Positions 29,693-38,900 are shown, counted from the first letter of the stretch. The stretch: DNA of 64,000 bases from Pseudomonas sp. LS44 (GCF_024730785.1 NZ_CP102830.1:3162001-3226000); one strand, 5' to 3'. A program made the numbers and translations. The notes: generated by a model from the sequence alone, not told the origin.

Positions 29693-29908
29693 GGCTGGGC
29701 ACGGTCGACGGAGCGGAAGCAGGAAATGGCGATGCGCGTGGGCATGAGAAATGCGAAACGAATGGCACTAAGCAGAGGTCCTCACTCTACGTGGCCTGTT
29801 CCGCTGCCGCCAGCAGCGCCATCAAAAAGACATCACCTGACGCGCTGTTCTCACCGAGAAGCGCGGGTTAGAGTCGCCGGACCTGTTTCGCTGGATGGAA
29901 TTGAAGAG

Positions 29909-31105
29909 ATGGACAGCGCCAAACCCCTCGCCGGCCTGAAGGTGGTCGAACTCGGCACCTTGATCGCCGGCCCGTTCGCCGCGCGGATCTGTGCCGAGTT
30001 CGGCGCCGAGGTGATCAAGGTCGAGTCGCCCGATGGCGGCGACCCGCTGCGCAAGTGGCGCAAGCTCTACGAGGGCACCTCGCTGTGGTGGTTCGTGCAG
30101 GCGCGCAACAAGAAGTCGATCACCCTCAACCTCAAGCACGAACAGGGCCGCGAGGTGCTGAAGCAGCTGCTCGCCGAAGCCGACATCCTGATCGAGAACT
30201 TCCGCCCCGGCGTGCTGGAGAAGCTCGGCTTCGGCTGGGAGGTGTTGCATGCGCTGAACCCCAAGCTGGTCATGGTGCGCCTGTCCGGCTTCGGCCAGAG
30301 CGGGCCGCTGAAGGACCAACCGGGCTTCGGCGCGGTCGGCGAGTCGATGGGCGGGCTGCGCTACATCACCGGCTTCGAGGATCGCCCGCCGGTGCGCACC
30401 GGCATCTCCATCGGTGATTCGATTGCCGCACTGTGGGGGGTGATTGGCGCGCTGATGGCGCTGCGCCACCGCGAGGTCAATGGCGGTCAGGGCCAGGTCG
30501 TCGATGTGGCGCTGTACGAAGCGATCTTCGCGATGATGGAGAGCATGGTCCCGGAGTTCGACGTGTTCGGCTTCATCCGCGAGCGCAGCGGCAACATCAT
30601 GCCCGGCATCACCCCGTCGTCCATCCATACCTGTGCCGACGGCAAGCACATCCAGATCGGCGCCAACGGCGACGCGATCTTCAAGCGCTTTATGCACGCC
30701 ATCGGCAGGGCTGATCTGGCTGATGATCCGAGCCTGGCCGGCAACGACGGCCGCGATGCGCGCCGCGACGAACTCTACGGGGTGATCGACCGCTGGGCCG
30801 CCAGCCTGCCACTGGTCGAGGTGGAAACCCTGCTGACCCGCGCCGAAGTGCCGGCCAGCCGCATCTATTCGGCCGCGGACATGTTCGCCGACCCGCAATT
30901 TCTGGCCCGCGAGATGTTCCTCTCCGCCAAGCTGCCGGACGGCAAGCCGTTCAAGATGCCGGGGATCGTGCCCAAGCTCTCGGATACCCCAGGCGATGTC
31001 GCCTGGACCGGCCCCACACTCGGTGAACACAACGCCGACGTCCTCGGCGCGCTGGGCTACAGCGCGGATCAAATCACCGCGTTACGGGCAGCTGGCGCAC
31101 TCTGA
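29909..31105 (+). CDS. CaiB/BaiF (class III) CoA transferase family protein
   Basis: A 398-residue class III CoA-transferase fold with the N-terminal GLKVVELGTLIAGPFAARIC and ENFRPGVLEKLG. The catalytic aspartate of characterised members sits in a PGYD/PGFD motif; here the corresponding position (about residue 141) reads PGFGAVGESMGG, so the aspartate appears replaced by glycine. This GFGAVGE variant occurs in other bacterial homologues I recall, so it may be a distinct subfamily with another nucleophile or a non-transferase role. A solute-binding protein gene follows after 31 bp, probably in the same operon. Confidence 0.85.
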   Translation: MDSAKPLAGLKVVELGTLIAGPFAARICAEFGAEVIKVESPDGGDPLRKWRKLYEGTSLWWFVQARNKKSITLNLKHEQGREVLKQLLAEADILIENFRPGVLEKLGFGWEVLHALNPKLVMVRLSGFGQSGPLKDQPGFGAVGESMGGLRYITGFEDRPPVRTGISIGDSIAALWGVIGALMALRHREVNGGQGQVVDVALYEAIFAMMESMVPEFDVFGFIRERSGNIMPGITPSSIHTCADGKHIQIGANGDAIFKRFMHAIGRADLADDPSLAGNDGRDARRDELYGVIDRWAASLPLVEVETLLTRAEVPASRIYSAADMFADPQFLAREMFLSAKLPDGKPFKMPGIVPKLSDTPGDVAWTGPTLGEHNADVLGALGYSADQITALRAAGAL

Positions 31106-31136
31106 GCCCCGTCGTTCAACTCGGAAAGGATTGCCG

Positions 31137-31919
31137 ATGCACAAACCCACCGCACTGCCGCTGGCCGCGCTGCTCTACCTCTGTCTGTGTGGCAGCCTCG
31201 AGTTGCCGGACGAGATGCCCGCCGGCACGCCGCTGCATTTCGCCGAGGAAGCCAATTGGCCGCCGTTCACCCAGGAAGCTCACGGCATGGCCAGCAATGG
31301 CCTGTCCTACGAGCTGCTGCAACTGATCGGCAAGCGCCTGCAACGGCCGACGGACCTCGAGCTGCTGCCTCAGCAACGCCTGATGCAGAAGCTGCGGCAT
31401 GGCGAAAAAGACGGCGTGACCATGATCAGCAGCAACGCCGAACGCGCCGGCTACCTGGCGTTTTCCGAACCGGTGCTGAACAAGCGCGGCTATCTCTACT
31501 ACAACGTCGAACGCCCGCTGCCCCTCGAGTTCAGCGAATGGCGCGACCTGCAGGGGCTGCTGATCGGCATCGTCATCGGTCACAACTACGGCGAAGAGTT
31601 CGAGAAGGCACGCCGCGAGCTGCCGCTGCAGGTGTTCGAGGTGGTCTCAGTGCAGCAGCTATTCCAGATGGCCCTGCTCGGCCGGCTCGACGCTTTCCTC
31701 GCCATCGACCTGACCGCTCAGGAGTTGAACGAACAGCCAGCCTACAAGGACCACATCGTGCATGCCGCGCGGCCGTATATGCAGAGCAGCTACCACCTCG
31801 GGCTGTCGCGTCAGTCGCCCGCGGTGCGCTTGCTGCCACAGATCAACCAGGCGATCACCGAGCTCAAGGCCAACGGTGAGCTGGAGCAGCTGTTGAAGCG
31901 CTACGGCATCCGCCCCTGA
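31137..31919 (+). CDS. Periplasmic amino-acid-type solute-binding protein
   Basis: A 260-residue SBP_bac_3-type protein with an N-terminal signal (MHKPTALPLAALLYLCLCGS). The ligand-binding domain has LHFAEEANWPPFTQEAHG, KDGVTMISSNAERAGYLAFS and the C-terminal AITELKANGELEQLLKRYG. There is no accompanying permease or ATPase, so it may act as a sensor or solitary binding protein, like many orphan members in pseudomonads. GGAAAGGA precedes the ATG. It is 31 bp downstream of the CoA transferase. Confidence 0.85.
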   Translation: MHKPTALPLAALLYLCLCGSLELPDEMPAGTPLHFAEEANWPPFTQEAHGMASNGLSYELLQLIGKRLQRPTDLELLPQQRLMQKLRHGEKDGVTMISSNAERAGYLAFSEPVLNKRGYLYYNVERPLPLEFSEWRDLQGLLIGIVIGHNYGEEFEKARRELPLQVFEVVSVQQLFQMALLGRLDAFLAIDLTAQELNEQPAYKDHIVHAARPYMQSSYHLGLSRQSPAVRLLPQINQAITELKANGELEQLLKRYGIRP

Positions 31920-32009
31920 GACGGCCTTTGGCCACTGCTGGCCAGCACCTTGCCAGTCTTGGCAAACCGCTCTATCTCGCTATGATGCGGCGCTTTTGGA
32001 CGATTCCGC

Positions 32010-32705
32010 ATGCGCGTCAGCAGTACCTTCGCCGCCCTGCTTCTGCTCTGCTCCACCGCCACCCTTGCCGATCCTCCGCGCACGTTCAGCGAAGCCAAGA
32101 AAATCGGCTGGAAGCTGTATGGCCGGCAATCCGTCGAGTTTTACTGCGGCTGCAAATTCCGCGGTCACCGCGTTGACCTGAAAAGCTGCGGTTACGTGCC
32201 GCGCAAGAACCCGCAGCGCGCTGCGCGCATCGAGTGGGAACATATCGTCCCGGCCTGGCAAATCGGCCATCAACGCCAGTGCTGGCAAACCGGCGGGCGC
32301 AAGAACTGCACGAAGAACGACAAGGTCTACCAGCGCGCCGAGGCCGACCTGCACAACCTGGTGCCCGGCATCGGCGAGATCAACGGTGATCGCGGCAACT
32401 TCGCCTACGGCTGGCTACCGCAGTCGCCCAACCAATACGGCGCCTGTCCGGTAGTGGTCGATTTCCGCGCCAAACTGGCGATGCCACGCAAGCAGGTGCG
32501 CGGCATGATCGCCCGCACCTATCTGTACATGAGCGACCGCTACCGCCTGCGCCTGTCGAAGCAAAACCGGCAGCTCTACGAAGCCTGGAACCGCGAGTAC
32601 CCCGTCGAAACCTGGGAACGCCAGCGCAATCAACAGGTCGGCTGCGTGATGGGCTGGGGCAATCCCTTCGTCGGCGGCTTCGACAAGCGCTCCTGCCCCA
32701 GCTGA
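32010..32705 (+). CDS. endA: Periplasmic endonuclease I
   Basis: A 231-residue EndA/NucM family nuclease. Signal peptide MRVSSTFAALLLLCSTATLA; the active-site region RIEWEHIVPAW and DLHNLVPGIGEINGDRGNF carries the beta-beta-alpha metal signature. Multiple cysteines (FYCGCKF, QCWQTGGRKNC, NQYGACPV, VGCVMGWG, KRSCPS) fit the disulfides of exported family members. It degrades DNA in the periplasm or outside the cell. It has no close operon partner. Confidence 0.95.
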   Translation: MRVSSTFAALLLLCSTATLADPPRTFSEAKKIGWKLYGRQSVEFYCGCKFRGHRVDLKSCGYVPRKNPQRAARIEWEHIVPAWQIGHQRQCWQTGGRKNCTKNDKVYQRAEADLHNLVPGIGEINGDRGNFAYGWLPQSPNQYGACPVVVDFRAKLAMPRKQVRGMIARTYLYMSDRYRLRLSKQNRQLYEAWNREYPVETWERQRNQQVGCVMGWGNPFVGGFDKRSCPS

Positions 32706-32717
32706 CCCGCTTTTTTG

Positions 32718-32740
32718 CAGGAGCGAATTCATTCGCGATC
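32718..32740. repeat. Half copy of the GAGCGAATTCATTCGCGA repeat
   Basis: CAGGAGCGAATTCATTCGCGA is followed by TC. It matches the right-arm motif of the repeats at 23313 and 55975 but has no mirrored partner within 100 bp, so it is a solitary arm. Confidence 0.65.
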
Positions 32741-32776
32741 CGACAATAGTCGAGGCACTCCATCCCGAACAAATTC

Positions 32777-32836
32777 GTAGCCCGGATGTAATCCGGGGAC
32801 TTATCGCGATGGTTCCCCGGATTGCATCCGGGCTAC
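32777..32836. repeat. Inverted repeat, GTAGCCCGGAT family, second copy
   Basis: GTAGCCCGGATGTAATCCGGGG (arms GTAGCCCGGATG and TAATCCGGGG) is mirrored by CCCCGGATTGCATCCGGGCTAC around a 16-nt centre. Matches 25090-25151 closely, with the centre different. Confidence 0.88.
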
Positions 32837-32850
32837 GAGGAAAGCATAAA

Positions 32851-32874
32851 AAAGGCCGGCAAATGCCGGCCTTT
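32851..32874. terminator. Bidirectional Rho-independent terminator between endA and thrC
   Basis: AAAGGCCGGC-AAAT-GCCGGCCTTT with A-run on the left and T-run on the right. It serves thrC (minus) and could stop endA transcripts (plus) that pass the repeat before it. Confidence 0.9.
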
Positions 32875-32892
32875 TTCTCGTCTCGCGGTGCC

Positions 32893-34302
32893 TTACAGCG
32901 GCTTGCCGCGATTGCCGTGCTGGCTGACGAAGGCCTGGATGGTCTTCAGCTCATTGGCCAGGACGGTGCAACGCTCTTCACGCTGGAACAGGTCGGCCAG
33001 GTGCGGCGGCAGCGCTGGAGCCGCGCCAACCCCAGCCTTCTCTACCGCCTCGGGGAACTTGACCGGATGGGCGGTGCCGAGAATGACCATCGGGATGGCC
33101 AAGCTGCGGCGGCACTCGCGCGCGGCCCGCACGCCAATTGCGGTGTGCGGATCAAGCAGCTCGCCGCACTCCTGATAGACGTCGGCGATGGTCTCGCAGG
33201 TCTGCTCGTCGTTCACTGCCAGCGAGTCGAACAGCTTGCGCGCTTCGGTCCAACGCTCCTGTTCGACGCTGAAACCGCCACCCTGCTTGAAGGTCTCCAT
33301 CAACCCGGCAATCGCCGCACCATTGCGACCGTGCAGGTCGAACAGCAGGCGCTCGAAGTTGGACGAAACCATGATGTCCATCGACGGCGACAGGGTCGGG
33401 TGCAGGGTGTCCTTGACGTACTGATTACCGCTCATGAAGCGGTGCAGGATGTCGTTGCGGTTGGTGGCGACGATCAACTGGCTGATCGGCAGGCCCATGT
33501 TGCGTGCCAGGTAGCCGGCGAAGATGTCACCGAAGTTACCGGTTGGCACCGAGAACGCCACCGAGCGGGCCGGGCCGCCAAGCTGCAGGGCCGCGTGGAA
33601 GTAGTAAACGATCTGGGCCATGATCCGCGCCCAGTTGATCGAGTTGACCGCCACCAGGCGGGTACCCTTGAGGAAACCCTGGTCGGCGAAGCTGGCCTTG
33701 ACCATCTCCTGGCAGTCGTCGAAGTTGCCTTCCACGGCGATGTTGTGGATGTTCTCGCCGAGGATGGTGGTCATCTGCCGGCGCTGCACTTCGGATACCC
33801 GGTTGTGCGGATGCATGATGAAGATGTCGACGTTCTCGCAGGCCTTGCAGCCTTCAATCGCCGCCGAGCCAGTATCGCCGGAGGTCGCGCCCATGATCAC
33901 CACGCGCTCGTTGCGCTTGGCCAACACGTAGTCGAGCAGACGACCGAGCAACTGCAGGGCGAAATCTTTGAACGCCAGAGTCGGGCCGTGGAACAGCTCG
34001 AGCACCCACTCGTTGCCGTTCAGTTGACGCAGCGGCGCCACGGCGTTGTGAGCAAAAACGCCGTAGGTTTCTTCGAGAATCTTCTTGAAGTCGGCATCCG
34101 GAATGCTGCCCGTCACGAACGGACGCATCACCCGGAAGGCCAGCTCGTGGTACGGCAGGCCAGCCCAGGAAGCGATTTCTTCCTGGGTGAAGCGCGGCAG
34201 GTTTTCCGGCACATACAAGCCACCGTCGCTGGCCAGACCGGCGAGCAGGACGTCTTCGAAATTCAGGGCCGGTGCCTGGCCGCGGGTACTGATATAGCGC
34301 AT
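32893..34302 (-). CDS. thrC: Threonine synthase
   Basis: A 469-residue PLP enzyme that converts O-phosphohomoserine to threonine. The PLP lysine is in GPTLAFKDFALQLLG, the phosphate-binding loop is in MGATSGDTGSAAIEG, and the C-terminus closes with an ordinary VSQHGNRGKPL. It is the long proteobacterial form (about 470 residues). hom lies 11 bp upstream on the same strand, so the last two steps of the homoserine-threonine pathway are cotranscribed. A terminator follows the stop codon after a short gap. Confidence 0.97.
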   Translation of the reverse strand: MRYISTRGQAPALNFEDVLLAGLASDGGLYVPENLPRFTQEEIASWAGLPYHELAFRVMRPFVTGSIPDADFKKILEETYGVFAHNAVAPLRQLNGNEWVLELFHGPTLAFKDFALQLLGRLLDYVLAKRNERVVIMGATSGDTGSAAIEGCKACENVDIFIMHPHNRVSEVQRRQMTTILGENIHNIAVEGNFDDCQEMVKASFADQGFLKGTRLVAVNSINWARIMAQIVYYFHAALQLGGPARSVAFSVPTGNFGDIFAGYLARNMGLPISQLIVATNRNDILHRFMSGNQYVKDTLHPTLSPSMDIMVSSNFERLLFDLHGRNGAAIAGLMETFKQGGGFSVEQERWTEARKLFDSLAVNDEQTCETIADVYQECGELLDPHTAIGVRAARECRRSLAIPMVILGTAHPVKFPEAVEKAGVGAAPALPPHLADLFQREERCTVLANELKTIQAFVSQHGNRGKPL

Positions 34303-34313
34303 GTTTTTCTACC

Positions 34314-35618
34314 TCAGACCAGTTGCTCGACGCGGATCCGCACGACGCTGCCAACTACATCGTCGAGGGCTTCCAGGGCGCTGATCGCTTTGTTGATGTG
34401 GGTCTCGAGCACGCGATGGGTGACCAGGATCATCGGCACCAGGCCGTCGTGCTCCTCGGCTTCCTTCTGCATGATCGACTCGATATTGATACCGCCCGCC
34501 GAGAGGATACTCGCCACCTGGGCCAGCACGCCCGGATGATCCTTGGCCTGGATGCGCAGGTAATAGGCGCTCTCGCAGGCACTGATCGGCAGAATCGGGT
34601 GGTCGGACAGCGAATCCGGCTGGAAGGCCAGGTGCGGCACACGGTTGGTCGGATCGGTGGTCAACACGCGAACCACATCGACCAGGTCGGCGACCACCGA
34701 GGAAGCGGTCGGCTCCATGCCGGCGCCGGCGCCGTAGAACAAGGTGCTGCCGGCGGCATCGCCATTGACCATCACGGCGTTCATCACGCCGTTAACGTTG
34801 GCAATCAGGCGGTCGGCCGGAATCAAGGTCGGATGCACGCGCAGCTCGATGCCGGCGTCGGTGCGGCGTGCCACACCGAGGTGCTTGATGCGGTAGCCCA
34901 GCGCTTCGGCGTAGTTGACGTCGGCGGTGGTCAGCTTGGTAATGCCTTCGGTGTAGGCCTTGTCGAACTGCAGGGGAATGCCGAAAGCGATCGAAGCAAG
35001 AATGGTCAGCTTGTGCGCGGCGTCGATACCTTCGACATCGAAGGTCGGATCAGTCTCGGCATAGCCGAGCGCCTGGGCTTCCTTGAGTACGTCATCGAAG
35101 GCCCGGCCCTTCTCGCGCATTTCGCTCAGGATGAAGTTGCCGGTACCGTTGATGATGCCGGCCAGCCAGTTGATGCGGTTACCGGCCAAGCCTTCGCGGA
35201 TCGCCTTGATCACCGGGATGCCCCCGGCGACGGCGGCTTCGAAGGCGACAATCACGCCCTTCTCGCGGGCCTTAGCGAAGATTTCATTACCGTGCACGGC
35301 GATCAGCGCTTTATTGGCGGTGACCACGTGCTTACCGTTGTCGATGGCCTTGAGCACCAGCTCGCGGGCGATGGTGTAACCACCGATCAGCTCGATGACC
35401 ACGTCAATGTCCGGATTGCTGGCGACGTCGAACACGTCATGGGTAATCGGGGTGCCGGTAATATCGCACTGCGGGTTCTGCGAACGCAGCGCAATCTGCG
35501 CCACTTCGATGCCTCGCCCAGCACGTCGCGCGATTTCCTCGGCGTTGCGCTTGAGCACATTGAACGTACCGCCACCAACGGTACCCAGCCCACAGATGCC
35601 AACTTTGACCGGTTTCAC
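34314..35618 (-). CDS. hom: Homoserine dehydrogenase
   Basis: A 434-residue enzyme that reduces aspartate semialdehyde to homoserine. A GTG start at 35618 (read as MKPVKVGICGLGTVGGG) is supported by GGGAG six nt upstream; the longer frame from an upstream ATG carries non-conserved residues. N-terminal NAD(P)-binding GxGTVGGG, TANKALIAVHG, the catalytic INGTGNFILSEM, and a C-terminal ACT regulatory domain (VLAQVASILSAGGINIESI) for threonine feedback. Upstream neighbours are dsbC and xerD in the same orientation. Confidence 0.97.
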   Translation of the reverse strand: MKPVKVGICGLGTVGGGTFNVLKRNAEEIARRAGRGIEVAQIALRSQNPQCDITGTPITHDVFDVASNPDIDVVIELIGGYTIARELVLKAIDNGKHVVTANKALIAVHGNEIFAKAREKGVIVAFEAAVAGGIPVIKAIREGLAGNRINWLAGIINGTGNFILSEMREKGRAFDDVLKEAQALGYAETDPTFDVEGIDAAHKLTILASIAFGIPLQFDKAYTEGITKLTTADVNYAEALGYRIKHLGVARRTDAGIELRVHPTLIPADRLIANVNGVMNAVMVNGDAAGSTLFYGAGAGMEPTASSVVADLVDVVRVLTTDPTNRVPHLAFQPDSLSDHPILPISACESAYYLRIQAKDHPGVLAQVASILSAGGINIESIMQKEAEEHDGLVPMILVTHRVLETHINKAISALEALDDVVGSVVRIRVEQLV

Positions 35619-35730
35619 ACTGAACTCCCATCTGCACTGCGTAAAACGGCCGAGCAATGCCCGGCCGTGAATGAAGGAGCCGCACCTTACGAAGCGGCCG
35701 ACTAATAGTCAATCTGCCACAGGCCGCGAA

Positions 35731-36456
35731 TTACTTGGCTTCGAGGGCCAGTTTGGCCAGCTGCGGCGCCGGCTGATAACCCGGAATCATCTGCCCGTTG
35801 GCGAGGACAATGGCCGGAGTGCCTTGCACACCGATCATTTGCCCCAGCGCAAATTGCTTGGCCACCGGATTGTCGCACTTGGCCGCCGGCAACTCTTCAC
35901 GCGACTTGGCCTGGTTCATCGCTGCCTGGCGGTCTTTCGAGCACCAGACGCTGACCAAGGTGTTGTAGCCATGGCTACCGACGCCTTGTCGCGGGAAAGC
36001 GACGTAACGCACTTCGACGCCCTGACGGTTAAGTTCGGCCACTTCGCTGTGCAGCTTTTGGCAATAGCCACAGTCGGTATCGGTAAACACGGTGATGTGG
36101 GTTTTCGGCTCTTTCGGCGCGAAAACCACCATTTCACTGGTTGGAATGGCATTGATCTCCTTGGCCACACCACGGCTTTCCGCCTGCTCGGTGAGGTTGA
36201 TCGCCTGGCCATCCTTGTACTGGTAGAGATAGCCCTGCATGAGGAATTGTCCGTCAGCACTGGCATACAGCTGGCGGCCGCCCTTCAGATGCACTTGGTA
36301 AATACCGTTCATCGGGCTTTCCGCGATCGCTTCAATTGGCAGATCGGGTTGCAACGCCTTCAAGGTGCTGCGGATGGCTTGATCGGGATCAGCGGCCAGA
36401 GCGGCAGCGCTGACCAAGCCGAAAGCGGCTGCAGCGAAAATTCGGGTCACGCGCAT
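35731..36456 (-). CDS. dsbC: Thiol:disulfide interchange protein DsbC
   Basis: A 241-residue periplasmic disulfide isomerase. Signal peptide MRVTRIFAAAAFGLVSAAALA, an N-terminal dimerisation domain with SPMNGIYQVHL, and a thioredoxin-like domain with CGYC in FTDTDCGYCQKLH. The cis-proline loop reads VQGTPAIVLANGQ. The DsbC/DsbG-type length and the xerD-dsbC-hom order match other pseudomonads. Confidence 0.97.
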   Translation of the reverse strand: MRVTRIFAAAAFGLVSAAALAADPDQAIRSTLKALQPDLPIEAIAESPMNGIYQVHLKGGRQLYASADGQFLMQGYLYQYKDGQAINLTEQAESRGVAKEINAIPTSEMVVFAPKEPKTHITVFTDTDCGYCQKLHSEVAELNRQGVEVRYVAFPRQGVGSHGYNTLVSVWCSKDRQAAMNQAKSREELPAAKCDNPVAKQFALGQMIGVQGTPAIVLANGQMIPGYQPAPQLAKLALEAK

Positions 36457-36549
36457 GGGTACTCCTGTCGAGCGGGCGAACGGGTATTGCGGGTGGATGC
36501 AGACTACCACAGATGCCCGGATTGGCCGACCGCAGCAGGTCGGAGCCAC

Positions 36550-37446
36550 TCAACCGCGTGGATGATGCTGCGCATGCAGTTCTTGTAAGCGCGCCTTGGC
36601 GATGTGGGTATAAATCTGCGTAGTGGACAGGTCGCTGTGGCCAAGAAGCATCTGCACCACTCGCAGGTCGGCACCATGATTCAGCAGGTGAGTGGCAAAG
36701 GCATGCCGCAACGTATGAGGCGACAGCGCCTTACCGATTCCGGCGACGCTGGCGTGGTGCTTGATCCGATGCCAAAAGGTCTGCCGGGTCATCTGTACCC
36801 CACGCAGGCTCGGAAACAGCACATCACTGGGCTTGCCATCGAGCAGGAACGGCCGCGCCTCGCGCATGAAACGCTCGATCCACACCATCGCCTCTTCACC
36901 CAAGGGCACCAGGCGCTCCTTGCTGCCCTTGCCGAACACCCGCAAGACGCCTTGCCGCAGGTTGACCTGCTCGAACGTCAGGCTGATCAATTCGGTAACC
37001 CGCAAGCCACAGGCATACAGCACTTCGAGCATGGCGCGGTCGCGCAGGCCAATCGGATCGCTCAATTCCGGAGCGGCGAGCAGCGCTTCAACATCCGCCT
37101 CGGAGAGTGATTTAGGCAGCGGCCGGCCGATCTGCGGCAAATCGACCTGCAAGGTCGGATCGTCAGCGATCAAGCCTTCGCGCAACAAATAGCGATAGAA
37201 ACCGCGTACCCCGGACAAAAAACGCGCCGTCGATCGCGCGACATACCCTTCGTTGAGGCGCCAGGCGAGATGATCGAGAAGCACCTCGCGGCCAGCCACG
37301 GGCAACTCCAGATCTCGGGCCTGCAACCAACCATTGAAATGCGCGAGATCGCTGCGATAGGCCGCACGGGTATGCGCGGACAGGCCTTTCTCCAGCCAGA
37401 GGGCATCAAGGAAGCGATCGATTAGTGGATGATCCAAAGCAGGCAT
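36550..37446 (-). CDS. xerD: Tyrosine recombinase XerD
   Basis: A 298-residue site-specific recombinase that resolves chromosome dimers at dif with XerC and FtsK. Catalytic residues are visible in GLRVTEL (Arg), HTLRHAFATHLLNHG (His, Arg), LGHSDLSTTQIYTH (His, Tyr). The N-terminal SAM-like domain begins PLIDRFLDALWLEKGLS. I chose the ATG at 37446 because orthologues start here; the ATG at 37488 adds 14 non-conserved residues. It leads the xerD-dsbC-hom-thrC series. Confidence 0.97.
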   Translation of the reverse strand: MPALDHPLIDRFLDALWLEKGLSAHTRAAYRSDLAHFNGWLQARDLELPVAGREVLLDHLAWRLNEGYVARSTARFLSGVRGFYRYLLREGLIADDPTLQVDLPQIGRPLPKSLSEADVEALLAAPELSDPIGLRDRAMLEVLYACGLRVTELISLTFEQVNLRQGVLRVFGKGSKERLVPLGEEAMVWIERFMREARPFLLDGKPSDVLFPSLRGVQMTRQTFWHRIKHHASVAGIGKALSPHTLRHAFATHLLNHGADLRVVQMLLGHSDLSTTQIYTHIAKARLQELHAQHHPRG

Positions 37447-37740
37447 GTCGGAAACTGCATCAACAGGAAGGCGGCGGTAGTCTTTCACAGCTCGGCCATC
37501 GGCGGCCAGGCAGCGATCTTGCTATCTGTCTACAAGGCATTGAGCGGTGCAGAAATCATCAAAAACGCCATTGAATGATTGCAGCGAGAACCCCACAAAA
37601 GGCAGTCGATGACCGTTTGTCGTCATGGGTTTAGCCGCAGGACCAAACTGCTCGTCACCCTATCTTTGGTCTGGTGACAGGCCCAATCGCGATACGCATC
37701 ATGCTTCCACATAACAACGTGCGCACCGCAGATTCAGCCT
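37447..37740. other. 294-bp divergent intergenic region upstream of xerD and the gene at 37741
   Basis: No gene or RNA recognised. It must hold the promoters of both flanking genes. It contains an imperfect hairpin GTCACC ... GGTGAC (37653-37678) and is AT-richer than the surroundings. No Shine-Dalgarno site is evident before the ATG at 37741. Confidence 0.4.
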
Positions 37741-38415
37741 ATGTCCGACCAACAGAACTCCCGCCTCGGTCAGATTCTCCTCAGTAAAGGCTTAATCAGC
37801 CGCCAACAACTGGATGCAGCCATACGCCTGCAACTGGCCAGCCATCAACGGCTGGGCGAAGTTCTTATCGCGCAAGGCCTGCTGAACGAACGCCAACTGC
37901 ATAAAGCGCTGAAAAAACAAACCAATTTGCGCCTGGCCGCCACGCTGGTCGCCGCATTGTTCAGCCCGTTCCAAGCGGCAAATGCCGATATCCAGCGCCT
38001 GCAACCCAGCGTCAGTCGCCAGGAAGCCCCTCGCGGACTGAAACCCCTGAGCGATCCGGAAATGAGCACGGTCAGTGCACGCGGCCTGGACGACAGCTTG
38101 GAGGGTTTGTTCCTTCGCGCGGAAAATGGCGATGGTGTTGTGACGGTCAAACAGCTCGTCAAACTGATCATGCCGGTGTTAGACAGCCTGGACGCTGAAA
38201 CTTCGCTACATGACGTACGCTATGACACCAATACGTTGGCACCCCAACTTAACGCCGACGGCTCACTCAACGTGCGCCTGCCCAGCTCTATCGGCGAGCT
38301 ACGCTTCGACAACATCCGCGTGACCGGTGCAGCGCCGCAGCAAAACTTTGGCAGCGTGGCCCTTAGCGAAATCGATCTCTCGCAGGCGAGCTTGAAAATC
38401 AGCCTGCGCCCGTAA
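37741..38415 (+). CDS. GspE-N-like domain plus membrane anchor and periplasmic tail, unknown function
   Basis: A 224-residue protein. Residues 8-60 (RLGQILLSKGLISRQQLDAA, then LGEVLIAQGLLNERQL) contain two copies of the RLGEILLxxGLIxxxQL unit of the GspE-N/MshEN domain of type II secretion and type IV pilus ATPases, which can bind c-di-GMP. A hydrophobic segment with a cleavage-like end (LRLAATLVAALFSPFQAANA, about residues 62-81) follows. The remaining 140 residues look exported; LSDPEMSTVSARG resembles the short conserved motif near the N-terminus of putative pilus-associated surface proteins. I do not know a family with this order. A diguanylate cyclase lies 8 kb away, but there is no operon partner. 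Flanked by divergent xerD and convergent rplS. Confidence 0.75.
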   Translation: MSDQQNSRLGQILLSKGLISRQQLDAAIRLQLASHQRLGEVLIAQGLLNERQLHKALKKQTNLRLAATLVAALFSPFQAANADIQRLQPSVSRQEAPRGLKPLSDPEMSTVSARGLDDSLEGLFLRAENGDGVVTVKQLVKLIMPVLDSLDAETSLHDVRYDTNTLAPQLNADGSLNVRLPSSIGELRFDNIRVTGAAPQQNFGSVALSEIDLSQASLKISLRP

Positions 38416-38462
38416 CGAGGAACGGGACCCGAAGGTGCCGTTCCTATTCAAATCGCAGATAC

Positions 38463-38490
38463 AAAAAAGCAGCCAGAAGGCTGCTTTTTT
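38463..38490. terminator. Bidirectional Rho-independent terminator between the gene at 37741 and rplS
   Basis: AAAAAAGCAGCC-AGAA-GGCTGCTTTTTT: 12-bp stem with A/T runs on both sides. It stops the rpsP operon (minus) and the gene at 37741 (plus). Confidence 0.95.
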
Positions 38491-38507
38491 CATCCAGGAA
38501 AAGGCAA

Positions 38508-38858
38508 TTAAGCCAGTTTTTCCTTGATGCGCGCTGCCTTGCCGGACAGGTCGCGGAGGTAGTACAGCTTGGCCTTGCGCACGTCACCGCGACGCTTGAC
38601 AGCCAGGCTGTCAACCAGCGGGCTGTAAGTCTGGAAAGTACGCTCTACGCCTACACCGCTGGAGATTTTACGAACAGTGAAAGCACTGTTCAGACCGCGG
38701 TTGCGCTTGGCAATTACTACGCCTTCGAATGCCTGCAGACGCTGACGGTCGCCTTCCTTCACTTTCACCTGAACGACAACGGTGTCGCCCGGGGCAAAGG
38801 TCGGGATTTCCTTGCTCATCTGCTCAGCTTCGATCTGCTGAATGATCTTGTTGGTCAT
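38508..38858 (-). CDS. rplS: 50S ribosomal protein L19
   Basis: A 116-residue ribosomal protein at the 30S-50S interface. Motifs [40 protein letters not shown], and [17 protein letters not shown] are standard, and the length is typical (115-117). Last gene of rpsP-rimM-trmD-rplS; 42 bp after trmD; terminator directly after its stop codon. Confidence 0.98.
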   Translation of the reverse strand: MTNKIIQQIEAEQMSKEIPTFAPGDTVVVQVKVKEGDRQRLQAFEGVVIAKRNRGLNSAFTVRKISSGVGVERTFQTYSPLVDSLAVKRRGDVRKAKLYYLRDLSGKAARIKEKLA

Positions 38859-38900
38859 GCTGTGCTCCTAAGACCGGCCATCTGGCTAGCCATCGATACG

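Noticed and set aside
34303..35730. Threonine- or methionine-responsive riboswitch or attenuator before hom
   Set aside because: The 112-bp gap between dsbC and hom has no leader peptide rich in Thr or Ile and no known riboswitch consensus that I can see.
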